64,000 nt of DNA from Phyllobacterium myrsinacearum (GCF_014138285.1 NZ_JACGXN010000006.1:124001-188000), one strand, 5' to 3'; counted from the first letter of the stretch, positions 1 through 9,012 are shown. The notes: generated by a model not told the origin, from the letters alone. Program-made: numbers and translations.

Positions 1-1205
1 ATGGCGCGTTGCCCGAGTGCCTCTCTGATGCCATCGAGGATTGGACCCGTGTATATGGGAGGATAACAGGCAGTAGGCTTTTCCGGACCAGCCGGCGCGG
101 TGAAGATGAGGGTCCCGGGTTCCAGAAAACTCACTCGGTTACCAAGGTCGAGATAGCTTTCGACATAGGCCCCTTCCGCGATCAGTACGTTGTGGCGTCC
201 CAGTTCAATATGAAAATAGGTGAATGGCTCGAGCGTTGCGTTCTGCGTTATCGAGGTGCCATTGATGAGAAGCTTTGCCGGAATCAATGCCCCATTGTGG
301 AACAGGCAGTGATCCGGTGACACGTAGAGGTCGCGGTTTGGGCTGCCGTGATCCAGCGCACCAGGGCGAATGCGGATTGGCGCATGCTCGCGTAATTGAT
401 CGACTGTCTTTGGATCAATCCGGCGGTGTCCAATCCAGATGATCGGCACGGCATCGCCATTCATGGTATAGATCAGATTACCAGTCTTGAGCCTTTCAAC
501 GGATATTTCTCCCGCCGGCGTGGAGATCAGCGTCCCCGCGAGGAAACAGGGTGTCTTGATGGTAATCTCGCCGTCCTTGCCTATCCGTGCGAAGTCAAAG
601 GTGGCGTCTGGATCGATAGTAAACTTTGCTCCTCCGCCAAGTATCTCTCCAACTGTGCCAGTGACATCCTTGACCGCTGTTGTAACGGTCTTTGTAAGCC
701 TCGAAAGAAGGCCGGGCTTTTGCACAGGCTGGGGTTCTGCTGTCTTCCCCGTCTTGAAAAGGAGCGTGTCGCCCTTCAGTTCGGCAGAGGTTGCGCCCTC
801 GACTTTGATCCTGTCACCTTCGTGCAGGTTGATGAGTTTGATGGGGCTAGCCAGATTGATGCCAATTCTAGCTGGCTCATACTCAAAGACTCCTGTGCCG
901 TTTGAAAGGCCGAAATCAATGGTCGTTGAGTTTCCCACATTGACGCCCAAGGGCGTTGCCCCGAGCGTCAGCGTGCAATTATCTCCTATTCCATAAGTCA
1001 CGTTGCTGAGAGCGCTTACATCCAAGCCCGCTGGATTCACGGTGAGATGGGCGCCGTCGATTAGTTCAATTCTTGCGATGTTCAGTGCACCAAGATCAAT
1101 GTCGCGACCGTCTAAAGTTATATCCTCACCAATGACGGCGTAGACATCGTCCTGAAGCAGTACGAGCCCTGCGGGTAAGTGGTCAGACGCTGATTCATTG
1201 CCCAT
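1..1205 (-). CDS. Hint-domain protein, C-terminus cut by window edge
   Basis: About 401 residues are visible and the reading frame is still open at base 1, so the C-terminus is missing. The ATG at 1205 follows AGAAGGAA about 8 nt upstream. The first ~215 residues look like a glycine- and asparagine-rich beta-structured passenger (repeated short strands such as GVNVGNSTTIDFGLS). A Hint (Hedgehog/intein) module then begins at Cys220 in the motif PCFLAGT, continues with an ISTPAGEISVERLKTG block, and has a later SPDHCLF motif. Hint domains of this kind (Hint_2 type) in alphaproteobacteria are associated with secreted or surface proteins that may self-cleave. No signal peptide is visible at the N-terminus. 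The family call is fairly secure; processing and location are inference. Confidence 0.75.
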   Translation of the reverse strand, partial: MGNESASDHLPAGLVLLQDDVYAVIGEDITLDGRDIDLGALNIARIELIDGAHLTVNPAGLDVSALSNVTYGIGDNCTLTLGATPLGVNVGNSTTIDFGLSNGTGVFEYEPARIGINLASPIKLINLHEGDRIKVEGATSAELKGDTLLFKTGKTAEPQPVQKPGLLSRLTKTVTTAVKDVTGTVGEILGGGAKFTIDPDATFDFARIGKDGEITIKTPCFLAGTLISTPAGEISVERLKTGNLIYTMNGDAVPIIWIGHRRIDPKTVDQLREHAPIRIRPGALDHGSPNRDLYVSPDHCLFHNGALIPAKLLINGTSITQNATLEPFTYFHIELGRHNVLIAEGAYVESYLDLGNRVSFLEPGTLIFTAPAGPEKPTACYPPIYTGPILDGIREALGQRA

Positions 1206-1300
1206 GATTTCGATTCCTTCTGAAAATGGGTTGGTGATTGAATAAAGGGGATGCAAAAGTTTGAGCGAAACAAAGCGGCAGCGATCGGATAAGTGACAGC

Positions 1301-2314
1301 TCAGCCGGTATTCTTAACATCGGAGCCCGGCACGGATGCTTGTGTCCGGTGCTCCTGCGGGGTGTGCCAAGTCTTCAAGGTCGTGGACGGCTTTTGCCCG
1401 TAGGCTTCGCGATACATGATCGCGAAGCGCGCTGGATTGGAAAATCGTAGATTGGTTGCAACGTCCGTGACAGTTTTTGCCCTGCCGCTGATAATCACGT
1501 TGTTCGCTTCGGCGATACGATAGTGACTGAGAATGCGGATTGGCGTTGCGTTGCGGAAATGCCTGAATATGCGCTGCAGGGTTCTCGTGCTGCAGCCCGC
1601 TGCCCGGGCTATGTCGTTGATGGTTATTGACGCATAGAGATTGTTACGCATGAACTCTTCGGCAGAGCGGAGTTGCCGGGGACACGGAGGCTTGATGGTG
1701 GTTTTGTCGCTGCTGAAGTTGTGCGGTGCAGTCGCATAGAGGTGCGCTATCAGCAACTGCTCATAACTCGCGTCCAGCAAGGATGTTTTCCCCTCCCCTC
1801 GCCTTGCCAGCAGAAATTCAAGCGTGTGATACAGATTGACCACTGCATGATCACGGAAGTCGGGAATGGTTGAGAAGACCGGTTCCCGAAAGCAGAATTT
1901 CCGCGCCCATATGCCAAATTGGCTTCGCAGCAGGGAGAGTGGCATCTGGAATGCCAGCCACCGGCATCCTGGCCCCAGCCTGAGCAATGTGGTGGAGTGA
2001 TTGATGATCACCCCTGCCCCGCCTTCCGGTATGATGGCTGATACATGGGTTTGGGTATTGTGGTGCTCCACAAAGCCACTCAGCACAAAGATATAGAGGA
2101 ACTGATCCGCCGCTCCATTTGCTGCAATTTCTACCGGATTGCCTGTGAAAGCGCCAATGACGTGCGTCTCATTGAGACACTGAACCCTGTCGAGGGGCAA
2201 GCCGGGGAATGCGGTGCAGTACAAATCGGTCGGCTGTTCTGTTGACCCGGCGTGTGGCGGACTGCGCAAAGCTGGCTTGGATACGGAACGACCGTCCACG
2301 GTTGTATCGAACAT
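1301..2314 (-). CDS. AraC family transcriptional regulator
   Basis: A regulator of 337 aa from the preferred ATG at 2314; the frame extends upstream to 2527 but that extension looks non-coding. The N-terminal ~200 residues form an AraC_binding_2-like sensor region. The C-terminus has the paired helix-turn-helix of AraC proteins: the first near residues 231-252 (NDIARAAGCSTRTLQRIF), the second near 281-302 (VTDVATNLRFSNPARFAIMY). A weak CAGGGA lies about 10 nt before the start. It is transcribed divergently from the dicarboxylate symporter at 2629, so it may control that transporter, but no operator was identified. Confidence 0.85.
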   Translation of the reverse strand: MFDTTVDGRSVSKPALRSPPHAGSTEQPTDLYCTAFPGLPLDRVQCLNETHVIGAFTGNPVEIAANGAADQFLYIFVLSGFVEHHNTQTHVSAIIPEGGAGVIINHSTTLLRLGPGCRWLAFQMPLSLLRSQFGIWARKFCFREPVFSTIPDFRDHAVVNLYHTLEFLLARRGEGKTSLLDASYEQLLIAHLYATAPHNFSSDKTTIKPPCPRQLRSAEEFMRNNLYASITINDIARAAGCSTRTLQRIFRHFRNATPIRILSHYRIAEANNVIISGRAKTVTDVATNLRFSNPARFAIMYREAYGQKPSTTLKTWHTPQEHRTQASVPGSDVKNTG

Positions 2315-2628
2315 TGCTTCAATCCCTGAGATGAAATGAGATGCGATTGAAATTGGTGCGCGGAGCAAAATACAATGTTTGGTAGAAGTTTTTTTAAATG
2401 TAAGCTGAGGTTGTATTGGTACTTGAGCAATCTCGCTGCGTAAATACGACTTTAGTACGAAGAAATTCTTGCGCCTGAATGTGTGTTTGCTGGAAAGAAA
2501 CAGTTGAACAGCTACTGAATTCGGCAAATCCTTGTTCTTTGCTCTCCATCGTTGATGATAAGCTGCACGCCTCCTAAAGAGTCGCCTGTACGGCTGTCTC
2601 TCAGTCTTTCCTCAGCGAGATTATCGAA
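2315..2628. other. Intergenic divergent promoter region
   Basis: This 314-nt gap between the divergent AraC and symporter genes should hold both promoters. I see an AT-rich stretch around 2380-2470 but no convincing hexamer pair or long dyad. Confidence 0.4.
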
Positions 2629-3996
2629 ATGACAAAAACATCGTCCGGTTCTGTGCCTGCCATACCGAAACCATTTTACCGAACCTTCGGCTTTCAGGTT
2701 ACACTTGCCATGATCGTTGGGTTGATCCTCGGGCTGATCGCACGCGATCTCGGTCCAGACACAGCCGGTAGCTCGAACTGGCTTGCGTCGACGCTGCAAA
2801 CGATTGGCTCGATCTTTGTGCAGTTGTTGCGGGCGCTGGTGCCGGCATTGATTTTCACCGCCATTGTCGCGAGCATCAGCAACCTTCGTGCTCTGAACAA
2901 TGCTGCCGCCCTCGTTTGGCAGACCTTGCTCTGGTTTGCGGCAACCGCGCTCGTCGCGGTGGTTATCGGGATTGGTCTTGGGCTGATAATCCAGCCGGGT
3001 ATCAATTCCACCGTGCTCGCCTCGACGGCATCTGTACCGTCGTCGACTGGTTCATGGCTGGACTTTTTAAAGGGGCTCGTTCCTTCCAACATGCTTGGCT
3101 TGCAAGCGTCGACGAAAGTTTCAGATGCGGGTGCGAGCACCTACCTGTCCTTTAATGTGCTGCAGATTGTGATTATCTCGATCGTCGTCGGTGTCGCTGC
3201 GTTGCGCGTGGGGTCTGTGGCTGAGCCGTTTCTGGAGTTCAATCGCGCCTTGCTTGCCGTCGTCAGAAAGATTCTTTGGTGGGTTATTCGCTTGACGCCC
3301 ATTGGTACCGTCGGGTTGCTTGGAAATGCAGTTGCCCAGTATGGCTGGGAAACCCTAGCACAGCTCGGATGGTTTTCTGCCGCGGTTTACATCGGCCTTG
3401 GGCTTGTACTGTTCGTTGTATATCCCGTCGTGCTGCTGGCTAATGGACTCAACCCTGCACGGTTTTTTGCCGGGGCGTGGCCCGCAATACAGCTCGGCTT
3501 TGTGTCGCGTTCTTCCGTTGGAACCTTGCCGGTGACGGAGGCGGTAACGGAAGGCAATCTTGGAGTTCCGCGTGAGTATGCCGCTTTCGCAGTGCCGCTG
3601 GGTGCGACCACGAAGATGGACGGCTGCGCTGCGATCTATCCTGCTATCGCCGCGATTTTTGTTGCGCAGTTCTACAACGTACCGCTCGGCTTGCAGGAGT
3701 ATTTCCTGATTGCTTTTGTTTCGGTGATCGGTTCGGCCGCGACCGCCGGACTGACAGGCGCTATCGTGATGCTGACGCTGACACTCTCAACGCTTGGCCT
3801 GCCGCTCCAGGGCGTTGGTCTCTTGCTTGCGGTGGATCCCATTCTTGATATGGGTCGCACAGCGGTCAATGTCGCGGGGCAGGCGTTGATCCCGACTATC
3901 GTTGCCAAGCGCCAGGGTATTCTGGATCAGGAACGCTACGACAGTACGACCTCTATTGATGTGGTCGATCCATCCGCCGCTGTGTCCGCAGCGTGA
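2629..3996 (+). CDS. Dicarboxylate/amino acid:cation symporter (DAACS family)
   Basis: A 455-aa inner-membrane protein of the GltP/DctA family, which couples uptake of C4-dicarboxylates or acidic amino acids to protons or sodium. The N-terminus has long hydrophobic helices. The family signature is present as SRSSVGTLPVTEAVTEG (the serine-rich re-entrant loop), followed by TTKMDGCAAIYPAIAAIF and a late DPILDMGRTAVNVAGQALIP block that carries the substrate- and cation-binding residues. Length is normal for the family. The common N-M-D-G triplet reads K-M-D-G here, so the substrate may not be a classical dicarboxylate. The neighbouring divergent AraC regulator is a candidate controller. Confidence 0.9.
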   Translation: MTKTSSGSVPAIPKPFYRTFGFQVTLAMIVGLILGLIARDLGPDTAGSSNWLASTLQTIGSIFVQLLRALVPALIFTAIVASISNLRALNNAAALVWQTLLWFAATALVAVVIGIGLGLIIQPGINSTVLASTASVPSSTGSWLDFLKGLVPSNMLGLQASTKVSDAGASTYLSFNVLQIVIISIVVGVAALRVGSVAEPFLEFNRALLAVVRKILWWVIRLTPIGTVGLLGNAVAQYGWETLAQLGWFSAAVYIGLGLVLFVVYPVVLLANGLNPARFFAGAWPAIQLGFVSRSSVGTLPVTEAVTEGNLGVPREYAAFAVPLGATTKMDGCAAIYPAIAAIFVAQFYNVPLGLQEYFLIAFVSVIGSAATAGLTGAIVMLTLTLSTLGLPLQGVGLLLAVDPILDMGRTAVNVAGQALIPTIVAKRQGILDQERYDSTTSIDVVDPSAAVSAA

Positions 3997-4045
3997 GGCT
4001 GATAGTAGTTCGGATGCGCGGCGATCGCGCCGCGTTTCTTTCGAG

Positions 4046-4065
4046 AAGTTGACAGCTGTCAACTT
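4046..4065. promoter_or_regulatory. 20-bp perfect palindrome, putative operator copy 1
   Basis: AAGTTGACAG is followed directly by its exact reverse complement CTGTCAACTT. The same core GACAGCTGTC recurs at 4224-4233 with almost the same flanks, so this looks like a dimeric regulator site. The regulator is unknown. Confidence 0.5.
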
Positions 4066-4220
4066 GGCCTCTGAGCAAGCGTCCTGGTCTGATAGGTGGC
4101 GTTGCGCGTTGCATGGTCAACAGGTCGCTTGGTTTTCGACCGGGGATATCTTGATGGGAATAGTAACATCGTCGTCAGTCATTCTGCCTGTGACTTGCGC
4201 AAATCCTACTCCAGTTGCGC

Positions 4221-4236
4221 GTCGACAGCTGTCAAC
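4221..4236. promoter_or_regulatory. Palindrome, putative operator copy 2
   Basis: GTCGACAGCTGTCAAC has the core of the 4046-4065 palindrome with one mismatched pair, and lies 173 bp from it centre to centre. It sits about 110 nt before the L,D-transpeptidase start, so a regulator bound at both copies could loop the DNA upstream of that gene. Confidence 0.45.
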
Positions 4237-4344
4237 TGCTGCAGCTCACGCGCTGGCACGCCATATGGTTAAAATAGCCCGGACCTGATTCACTCTTTAT
4301 AAACCACATTTCCATAGAGTTTTATGCAATTGCCACAGTTGTAA

Positions 4345-5094
4345 GTGAGTATCGAGTTGTCACAGCGTAATCAGGCAGTCACCAATAGTCTGCAAACCCC
4401 GGCTATCTCCAGACGTCATCTCTTGCTGGGAGCAGGTTCTTTTGCCGTCCTCGGCATCTCAGGTTGTTCGCAGACATTCGAGCTTCCCGACATGGGTGTT
4501 GACACCACCTCGACTGGTAGTATCCGCCCCCAAATCAGTATCGATAAATCTGTAACCGTTCCCGACGTTATGTATGCCGCAGTGCAGGAGGGCCCTTATT
4601 CGCTCCCAGCAATTCCATACCAAAAAGTACCGGTCCAGTTCCGGCGCCAGATTGTCGTGGATCCAACCGGCGAACAACCGGGAACCATTGTTGTCCGGCT
4701 GCAGGAGCGTTTCCTCTATCTGGTGCAGCCCGGTGGCGATGCGATCCGTTATGGCGTTGGTATCGGCAAGGACGGCTTCCTGTGGAGTGGGCGTGCCAAT
4801 ATTCAATACAAGAAAGAATGGCCGCGGTGGACGCCGCCGCGCGAAATGATCCAGCGCAAACCTGAGCTCGTCAAATATCAGAACGGGATGGAGCCAGGGC
4901 CGCAAAATCCGCTCGGCGCACGTGCGCTCTATATTTACAAGGATGGTGCCGATACGGGTTATCGAATCCATGGCTCACCGGAATGGTGGTCCATCGGTCA
5001 GTCAATGTCGTCCGGTTGTGTCCGGTTGATCAATCAGGACATTATTGATCTTTATAGCCGCGTATCTGGCAAGGCGACTGTCGTGGTCGGTTAG
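4345..5094 (+). CDS. L,D-transpeptidase, YkuD family
   Basis: A 249-aa exported enzyme expected to form 3-3 peptidoglycan cross-links or attach lipoproteins to peptidoglycan in the periplasm. The start is GTG. Residues ~22-41 hold a twin-arginine-like signal (SRRHLLLGAGSF) ending in ISGC, so Cys41 could be lipidated. The YkuD catalytic domain occupies the C-terminal half, with the HGSP motif (His209) and SSGCVRL motif (Cys225 as nucleophile). Length and architecture match the exported ErfK/YbiS/YcfS-like proteins common in Rhizobiales. It stands alone and is followed by a strong intrinsic terminator at 5130-5164. Confidence 0.9.
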   Translation: MSIELSQRNQAVTNSLQTPAISRRHLLLGAGSFAVLGISGCSQTFELPDMGVDTTSTGSIRPQISIDKSVTVPDVMYAAVQEGPYSLPAIPYQKVPVQFRRQIVVDPTGEQPGTIVVRLQERFLYLVQPGGDAIRYGVGIGKDGFLWSGRANIQYKKEWPRWTPPREMIQRKPELVKYQNGMEPGPQNPLGARALYIYKDGADTGYRIHGSPEWWSIGQSMSSGCVRLINQDIIDLYSRVSGKATVVVG

Positions 5095-5129
5095 GCAAAG
5101 CGCAACGTCTCACTCTTGTGTCATTCTTA

Positions 5130-5164
5130 ATAAACCGGAGCGGTAGCGTCTCCGGTTTATTTTT
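5130..5164 (+). terminator. Rho-independent terminator
   Basis: A perfect 11-bp stem ATAAACCGGAG / CTCCGGTTTAT with a 9-nt loop, followed by TTTT, lies 35 nt after the L,D-transpeptidase stop. The A-rich 5' arm may also let it act on leftward transcripts of the recombinase gene. Confidence 0.85.
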
Positions 5165-5229
5165 GCCTGCCTGTTGTCATTACCACGTGAATTTGGCGTG
5201 GCTTTGATCGGCTGCCCGCAAGCGGTATT

Positions 5230-6129
5230 TCAAGAGAAAACAAGACCCAGTTTCCTTGCTCTGTCGAGAAGGTTTTTGACAGACGATGCCGCCCATCGCG
5301 AAGCGCCGCGTGATGTGCGTTCATGCATGGCTTCAAGCTGGATGGCGATCTCGCGAAGTGTCAAATCTGGATTTGCATTTGCAATACCGGTCACCAGTGT
5401 CATCAACCGGTCTTCAGGCGTGCGGCGAGGGGAGGGGGTTGTCAATCCGCTATCCGCCAGCCCTTCCTTCACCAGTACTCTGACAGATCGCCGCAACCGG
5501 TCGACATTCCATTTCTGACCTGTGTGCTGATGTATGCTGCGGGCGACATCCTCCCAGGGGTGTTCGGGCCGCATCCGTTGTACAATAGGCAGCCAGGAGG
5601 ACATGGTGGCCGAAAGGTCCGCCAGATGTCCGCGCTTCCGAGCCTGCGAAAGTTTTGCCAATGCTTCAGGCCGCTTCTCCCGCAGCCCGGGATTACCAGG
5701 AAGCTTGCCGCGCGCGCGGGCAGCATTGATGCCCGCCTTGGTGCGTTCGGAAATCAAAGCGCGTTCGAGTTGGGCCACTGCGCCGAGCACTTGCAGTGAA
5801 AACATGCCTTGCGGTGTCGACGTGTCGATAGGGTCGTGCAGTGAGCGAAAATGCGCTCCTTTGTCCTCTAGCTGTTCAATGACGGCAAGCAGATGGCTTA
5901 CTGAACGCGCCAGCCGGTCCAGCCGAACAACGACCAGAACATCGCCGGGCTGAATCTCGCGCAGGAGGCGGGCGAGAACCGGGCGTGCCCTGGATGCCCC
6001 GGATCCATGTTCCTCGAAAATGACGGTGCACCCAGCTGCCTTCAGCTCGATCAACTGGGCATCATTCGCCTGATCTTCAGTTGATACGCGTGCATAGCCT
6101 AACAGGGCGTTTCTGGATGATTTGATCAT
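5230..6129 (-). CDS. Serine recombinase (resolvase/invertase family)
   Basis: A 299-aa site-specific recombinase. The catalytic domain is at the N-terminus: GYARVSTEDQ carries the nucleophilic Ser16, VVVRLDRLARS (about 66-76) holds the conserved arginines and aspartate, and the long E helix (ISERTKAGINAARARGK) follows. The remaining ~150 residues are longer than in Tn3-type resolvases (about 185 aa in total) and contain two helical, probably DNA-binding segments. No transposase, inverted repeats or att duplications are visible beside it, so it is either a resident recombinase or a remnant of an element. Its 5' region (6130-6538) is gene-free and could hold its target site. Confidence 0.85.
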   Translation of the reverse strand: MIKSSRNALLGYARVSTEDQANDAQLIELKAAGCTVIFEEHGSGASRARPVLARLLREIQPGDVLVVVRLDRLARSVSHLLAVIEQLEDKGAHFRSLHDPIDTSTPQGMFSLQVLGAVAQLERALISERTKAGINAARARGKLPGNPGLREKRPEALAKLSQARKRGHLADLSATMSSWLPIVQRMRPEHPWEDVARSIHQHTGQKWNVDRLRRSVRVLVKEGLADSGLTTPSPRRTPEDRLMTLVTGIANANPDLTLREIAIQLEAMHERTSRGASRWAASSVKNLLDRARKLGLVFS

Positions 6130-6538
6130 GAAGGGAGTCTAGCAATCGTCAACGGAGTTACAATGCCGAACGTGGCGATGCCCTGGCTAATATTCGGCGT
6201 GAAATCAGATTGTCTCAAATTCATCGAGTGCATGCCAGATGGATGGGCTGACAGCGCCATAAGAGGGGAGGGGCAAAGGCAAATAACTTATCCACATCCG
6301 GCACAGATCTGCTATACTTGAGAAGATTTCCAGTCAATCAGTTGGCTCGTCAGTCCATCATGCGGAAGTTATATCGTTAGTAGTTTCTGTTTATGTTATT
6401 ATATTGAATAAATACAACGAGATATGGCTTTTGGTTCCTTTAGATCGCATCCATCTGATAACAATGACCATGCCATGAAGGCCCGTCAAAAGACTTGCCG
6501 ACAGACTCGTCCGTTATTTGACGCATACCAGGCAAACC
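6130..6538. other. Gene-free AT-rich stretch
   Basis: These 409 nt lie between the recombinase start and the end of the SsuD-like gene. I see no coding frame with family resemblance. There is one consensus DnaA box (TTATCCACA, 6288-6296) and a very AT-rich segment at 6375-6425. A single box does not support an origin. Confidence 0.4.
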
Positions 6539-7606
6539 TTAGTCGCGCAGGAGCGGAAGCAGTTGATTTCCCTGCCGCTTGATCTCGGACAGGTATGGCG
6601 TGTCCGACAGTACAAAGTGCGTGATGCCTAGCTCCTCATACTTGCGCAATGAACGGGCGACGTCCGCTGCTGAACCAACGAGCCACGTGGTGCCGGCTCC
6701 GCCACCGCCAAACTTGCCCGGCGCGGTATAGAGATTGTCGTCGAGAACGTCACCGCGTGTATGCAGATCCAGCAACCGCTGCTGGCCCACCGCAACGGAT
6801 TGCCGGTGATCGCTCCAGCCTGCACCTTTGACTTTTGCCATCTCGGCGACCTTCGCCTCGGCGTCGGTCCAGGCCTGTTCCGTGGTGTCACGTACCAGCG
6901 TGGTGATCCGCAACCCGAACTCAAGCGGAGGGAGGTCCCGGTCCAGTTGCTTGCCCAGTGCCCTGAGCCGCTCAATCCGCTCCCGGACACCGTCAAGGGG
7001 TTCACCCCAGAAGAGCTGGACATCGGCTTCCGTGGCCGAGACCTGCTCAGCCGCCTCCGACGCACCGCCGAAGTAGAGCTTGGGATGCCGACGGTCACCG
7101 CGAACCTGAATGCGCGGAGCTGCGGTAGACTCCGTAACCCGGAAGTGCTCACCGGCATACGTGATGTTTTCTTCCGTCCATAGTCTGCGTACCAGTCGCA
7201 TAAACTCCTTGGTGCGGGCATAGCGGTGTGCCTGATCGCCCTCACTGTCGCCATATGCAGAGAGATTGTCCTGACCCGATACTATGTTGATACGAACGCG
7301 GCCGCCGGTGAGATTATCCAGCGTGGCTGCAGCCGAAGCGAGGTTTGCCGGCCGCCAATAACCCGGGCGGATCGCAATGAGCGGCTCGAAGGTCGTGGTC
7401 CGCACCGTCACGGCAGCGGCGACGGTGAAGGTGTCTGGCCGCCCCCAGCCCGTACCGATGAGCGCGCCTTTCCAACCGTGCTGTTCCAGTGTTTCCGCGT
7501 GGGCCGTGAGTGTTTCCAGGCTGTTGTGGTTTTCGACAGCGGAATCGCCGCGGTGGCCCGACTTCACGTCATTAGGGATATACCAAAGGAATTCAGAATT
7601 GCTCAT
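6539..7606 (-). CDS. SsuD-like FMNH2-dependent alkanesulfonate monooxygenase
   Basis: A 355-aa LLM-class (bacterial luciferase-like) flavin monooxygenase. SsuD enzymes use FMNH2 and O2 to split alkanesulfonates into an aldehyde and sulfite. Features matching SsuD are the ATLDNLTGGRVRINIVSGQD block near residues 93-112, the LYFGGASEAAEQVSATEAD segment, the F-W-G-E-P turn, and the C-terminal GGGGAGTTWLVGS loop followed by LGITHFVLSDTPYL. It is the last gene of a leftward operon with a PHBH-type monooxygenase, a DszB-like protein, an SfnG-like monooxygenase and a binding protein. No partner flavin reductase is encoded nearby. The exact sulfonate is unknown. Confidence 0.88.
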   Translation of the reverse strand: MSNSEFLWYIPNDVKSGHRGDSAVENHNSLETLTAHAETLEQHGWKGALIGTGWGRPDTFTVAAAVTVRTTTFEPLIAIRPGYWRPANLASAAATLDNLTGGRVRINIVSGQDNLSAYGDSEGDQAHRYARTKEFMRLVRRLWTEENITYAGEHFRVTESTAAPRIQVRGDRRHPKLYFGGASEAAEQVSATEADVQLFWGEPLDGVRERIERLRALGKQLDRDLPPLEFGLRITTLVRDTTEQAWTDAEAKVAEMAKVKGAGWSDHRQSVAVGQQRLLDLHTRGDVLDDNLYTAPGKFGGGGAGTTWLVGSAADVARSLRKYEELGITHFVLSDTPYLSEIKRQGNQLLPLLRD

Positions 7607-7713
7607 GCGATTGGACTACCGTTGTTCAATGTTGAGATGCGGAAATCAGCCGAGTGACCTCCAGATGGGGTATTACTCGCAATAATTAACAGCTGTGTTG
7701 ATCAGTCATTATT

Positions 7714-8955
7714 CTAGACCAGTTCAGTTGGTGTGTGTCCGAAAACATTGCGTTGCATCGCTACAAGCGAACTTCGGACAGCCTCCGACCCATGCTGAAG
7801 CATCGCGGTTTCATAGGTTGAAAGAGCAGCGAGTAGCGTATTTTGACCAAGCTTTGCCTTCACCAGTTCCCTAGCCAGAAGTCCCGCGTCGTAGATGGCG
7901 GTGTTGCCTCCAAGTGCGCGGAAATATGTCATCGAATGGATGGCGTCGCCAAGCAAGGTGACGCGGCTCGTCTGCCACGGTTGCGGCGGTCGAGAGGTTC
8001 GCACGCGCAGAAGCGCGACCGTTGACGGGTCCGAGTAACGGATGAGATCAAGAATGCCCGGATGCCAATGTCCAATCTTCGAGAGCAGCAGTGCGATAAG
8101 TTCGCCGCGTTCGAGGCGAGACAATACATCGTCGGGTGCCAACTCGCCCGCGCCAAAGGCTGTATTCCACCAGACATAGCTTGTCGTATTGTTGAAATGG
8201 AAACCTTCGATCTTCCGGTGTGTTGCGTCGTCCGCACCGATGAGACCGTATTTGCGATAGGCCTCGGGGTTCACCCTGTGGCTTGTCACCATAAGGCCGT
8301 GTCCGGCACCCGGTTTGATATTTGCATTGAAGTCGAGGAGCAGGGGCGAGATATTGTGGCTTTCCGCGGCAGCAAGTGTCATTTTGCCCGCAAGACGCCT
8401 GACACCTGTGTCATACGTCTGCAGCTCGGGCAGCAACTGCTGGCGAACCCGCGATTTCTCCCCATCGGCACCCACCAAAACATTGGCACTGACGCTGGAT
8501 CCGTCCTCGAAGTGCGCGACGATGGAGGAATCAGGCTGTTCCACGTAATGCGAAAATATCTTGCCGTATTGAACAATGTCATTGAGTTCGGTCAACAAGA
8601 TCTGACGCAAGGTGATGCGGCTGACAGATTTCTCCAGATGTGTGTCGTCGGCTTCGGCATCCGGCGTGTTGCCATCGTCCAGATGTTCGAACTTCTCATT
8701 CAACAGGATATTCTGATGCGGGGCGCGACCAAGCGTGTCGATAAACGTATCAAACAGATGGCTTGGCAGATTGCGTTCGAGTGCATCAAGTCCACGTTGG
8801 CGCAGACGCAGCCGGAAACCTTGGACATAGTCGGTCCGGGCGCGATCTTTCTCGAAGACGGCGACTTCGATACCATTCTTTTTCAGGCCCTGCGCCAACG
8901 CTAATCCGCCCGGCCCCCCTCCGATGATCGCGACGTCTACGTGCTGGCTCGTCAT
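7714..8955 (-). CDS. FAD-dependent monooxygenase, PHBH-like
   Basis: A 413-aa single-component flavoprotein hydroxylase. The N-terminal Rossmann motif is AIIGGGPGGLALAQGLKKNGIEVAVFEKD (dinucleotide-binding GxGxxG near residue 11). The mid-protein VGADGEKSRVR segment corresponds to the DG motif, and VTLLGDAIHSMTYFRALGGN is the GD motif that contacts the FAD ribityl chain. In the usual GD motif the residues after GDA are H-x-x-x-P; here tyrosine replaces the proline, a small departure. The family hydroxylates aromatic or polyketide rings using NAD(P)H. It lies inside an operon of sulfur-related monooxygenases, so it may act on an aromatic part of an organosulfur substrate; that is inference. 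Confidence 0.87.
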   Translation of the reverse strand: MTSQHVDVAIIGGGPGGLALAQGLKKNGIEVAVFEKDRARTDYVQGFRLRLRQRGLDALERNLPSHLFDTFIDTLGRAPHQNILLNEKFEHLDDGNTPDAEADDTHLEKSVSRITLRQILLTELNDIVQYGKIFSHYVEQPDSSIVAHFEDGSSVSANVLVGADGEKSRVRQQLLPELQTYDTGVRRLAGKMTLAAAESHNISPLLLDFNANIKPGAGHGLMVTSHRVNPEAYRKYGLIGADDATHRKIEGFHFNNTTSYVWWNTAFGAGELAPDDVLSRLERGELIALLLSKIGHWHPGILDLIRYSDPSTVALLRVRTSRPPQPWQTSRVTLLGDAIHSMTYFRALGGNTAIYDAGLLARELVKAKLGQNTLLAALSTYETAMLQHGSEAVRSSLVAMQRNVFGHTPTELV

Positions 8956-9012
8956 TTTAGAACCATGTTCGGTCGCTTTGCAGGCACCGCTATATGTTTC
9001 ATGATGCGGGTT

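Larger units (their letters stand above)
3997..4344. other. Intergenic region with paired palindromes
   Basis: These 348 nt separate the symporter from the L,D-transpeptidase. I see no credible gene. The region contains two near-identical palindromes centred at about 4055 and 4228 (listed separately) and an AT-rich stretch at 4290-4335 that could hold the transpeptidase promoter. Confidence 0.5.

Noticed and set aside
3902-4288. 128-aa frame after the symporter gene
   Set aside because: It starts inside the symporter gene in another frame, crosses the palindrome region and has no domain-like pattern.
6288-6296. Consensus DnaA box TTATCCACA as sign of a replication origin
   Set aside because: It is a single copy with no repABC, dnaA, iterons or box cluster; one such match is expected by chance in a window of this size.
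8062-8904. 280-aa rightward frame opposite the PHBH-type monooxygenase
   Set aside because: It is antisense to a gene with clear FAD motifs and has no recognisable domain.
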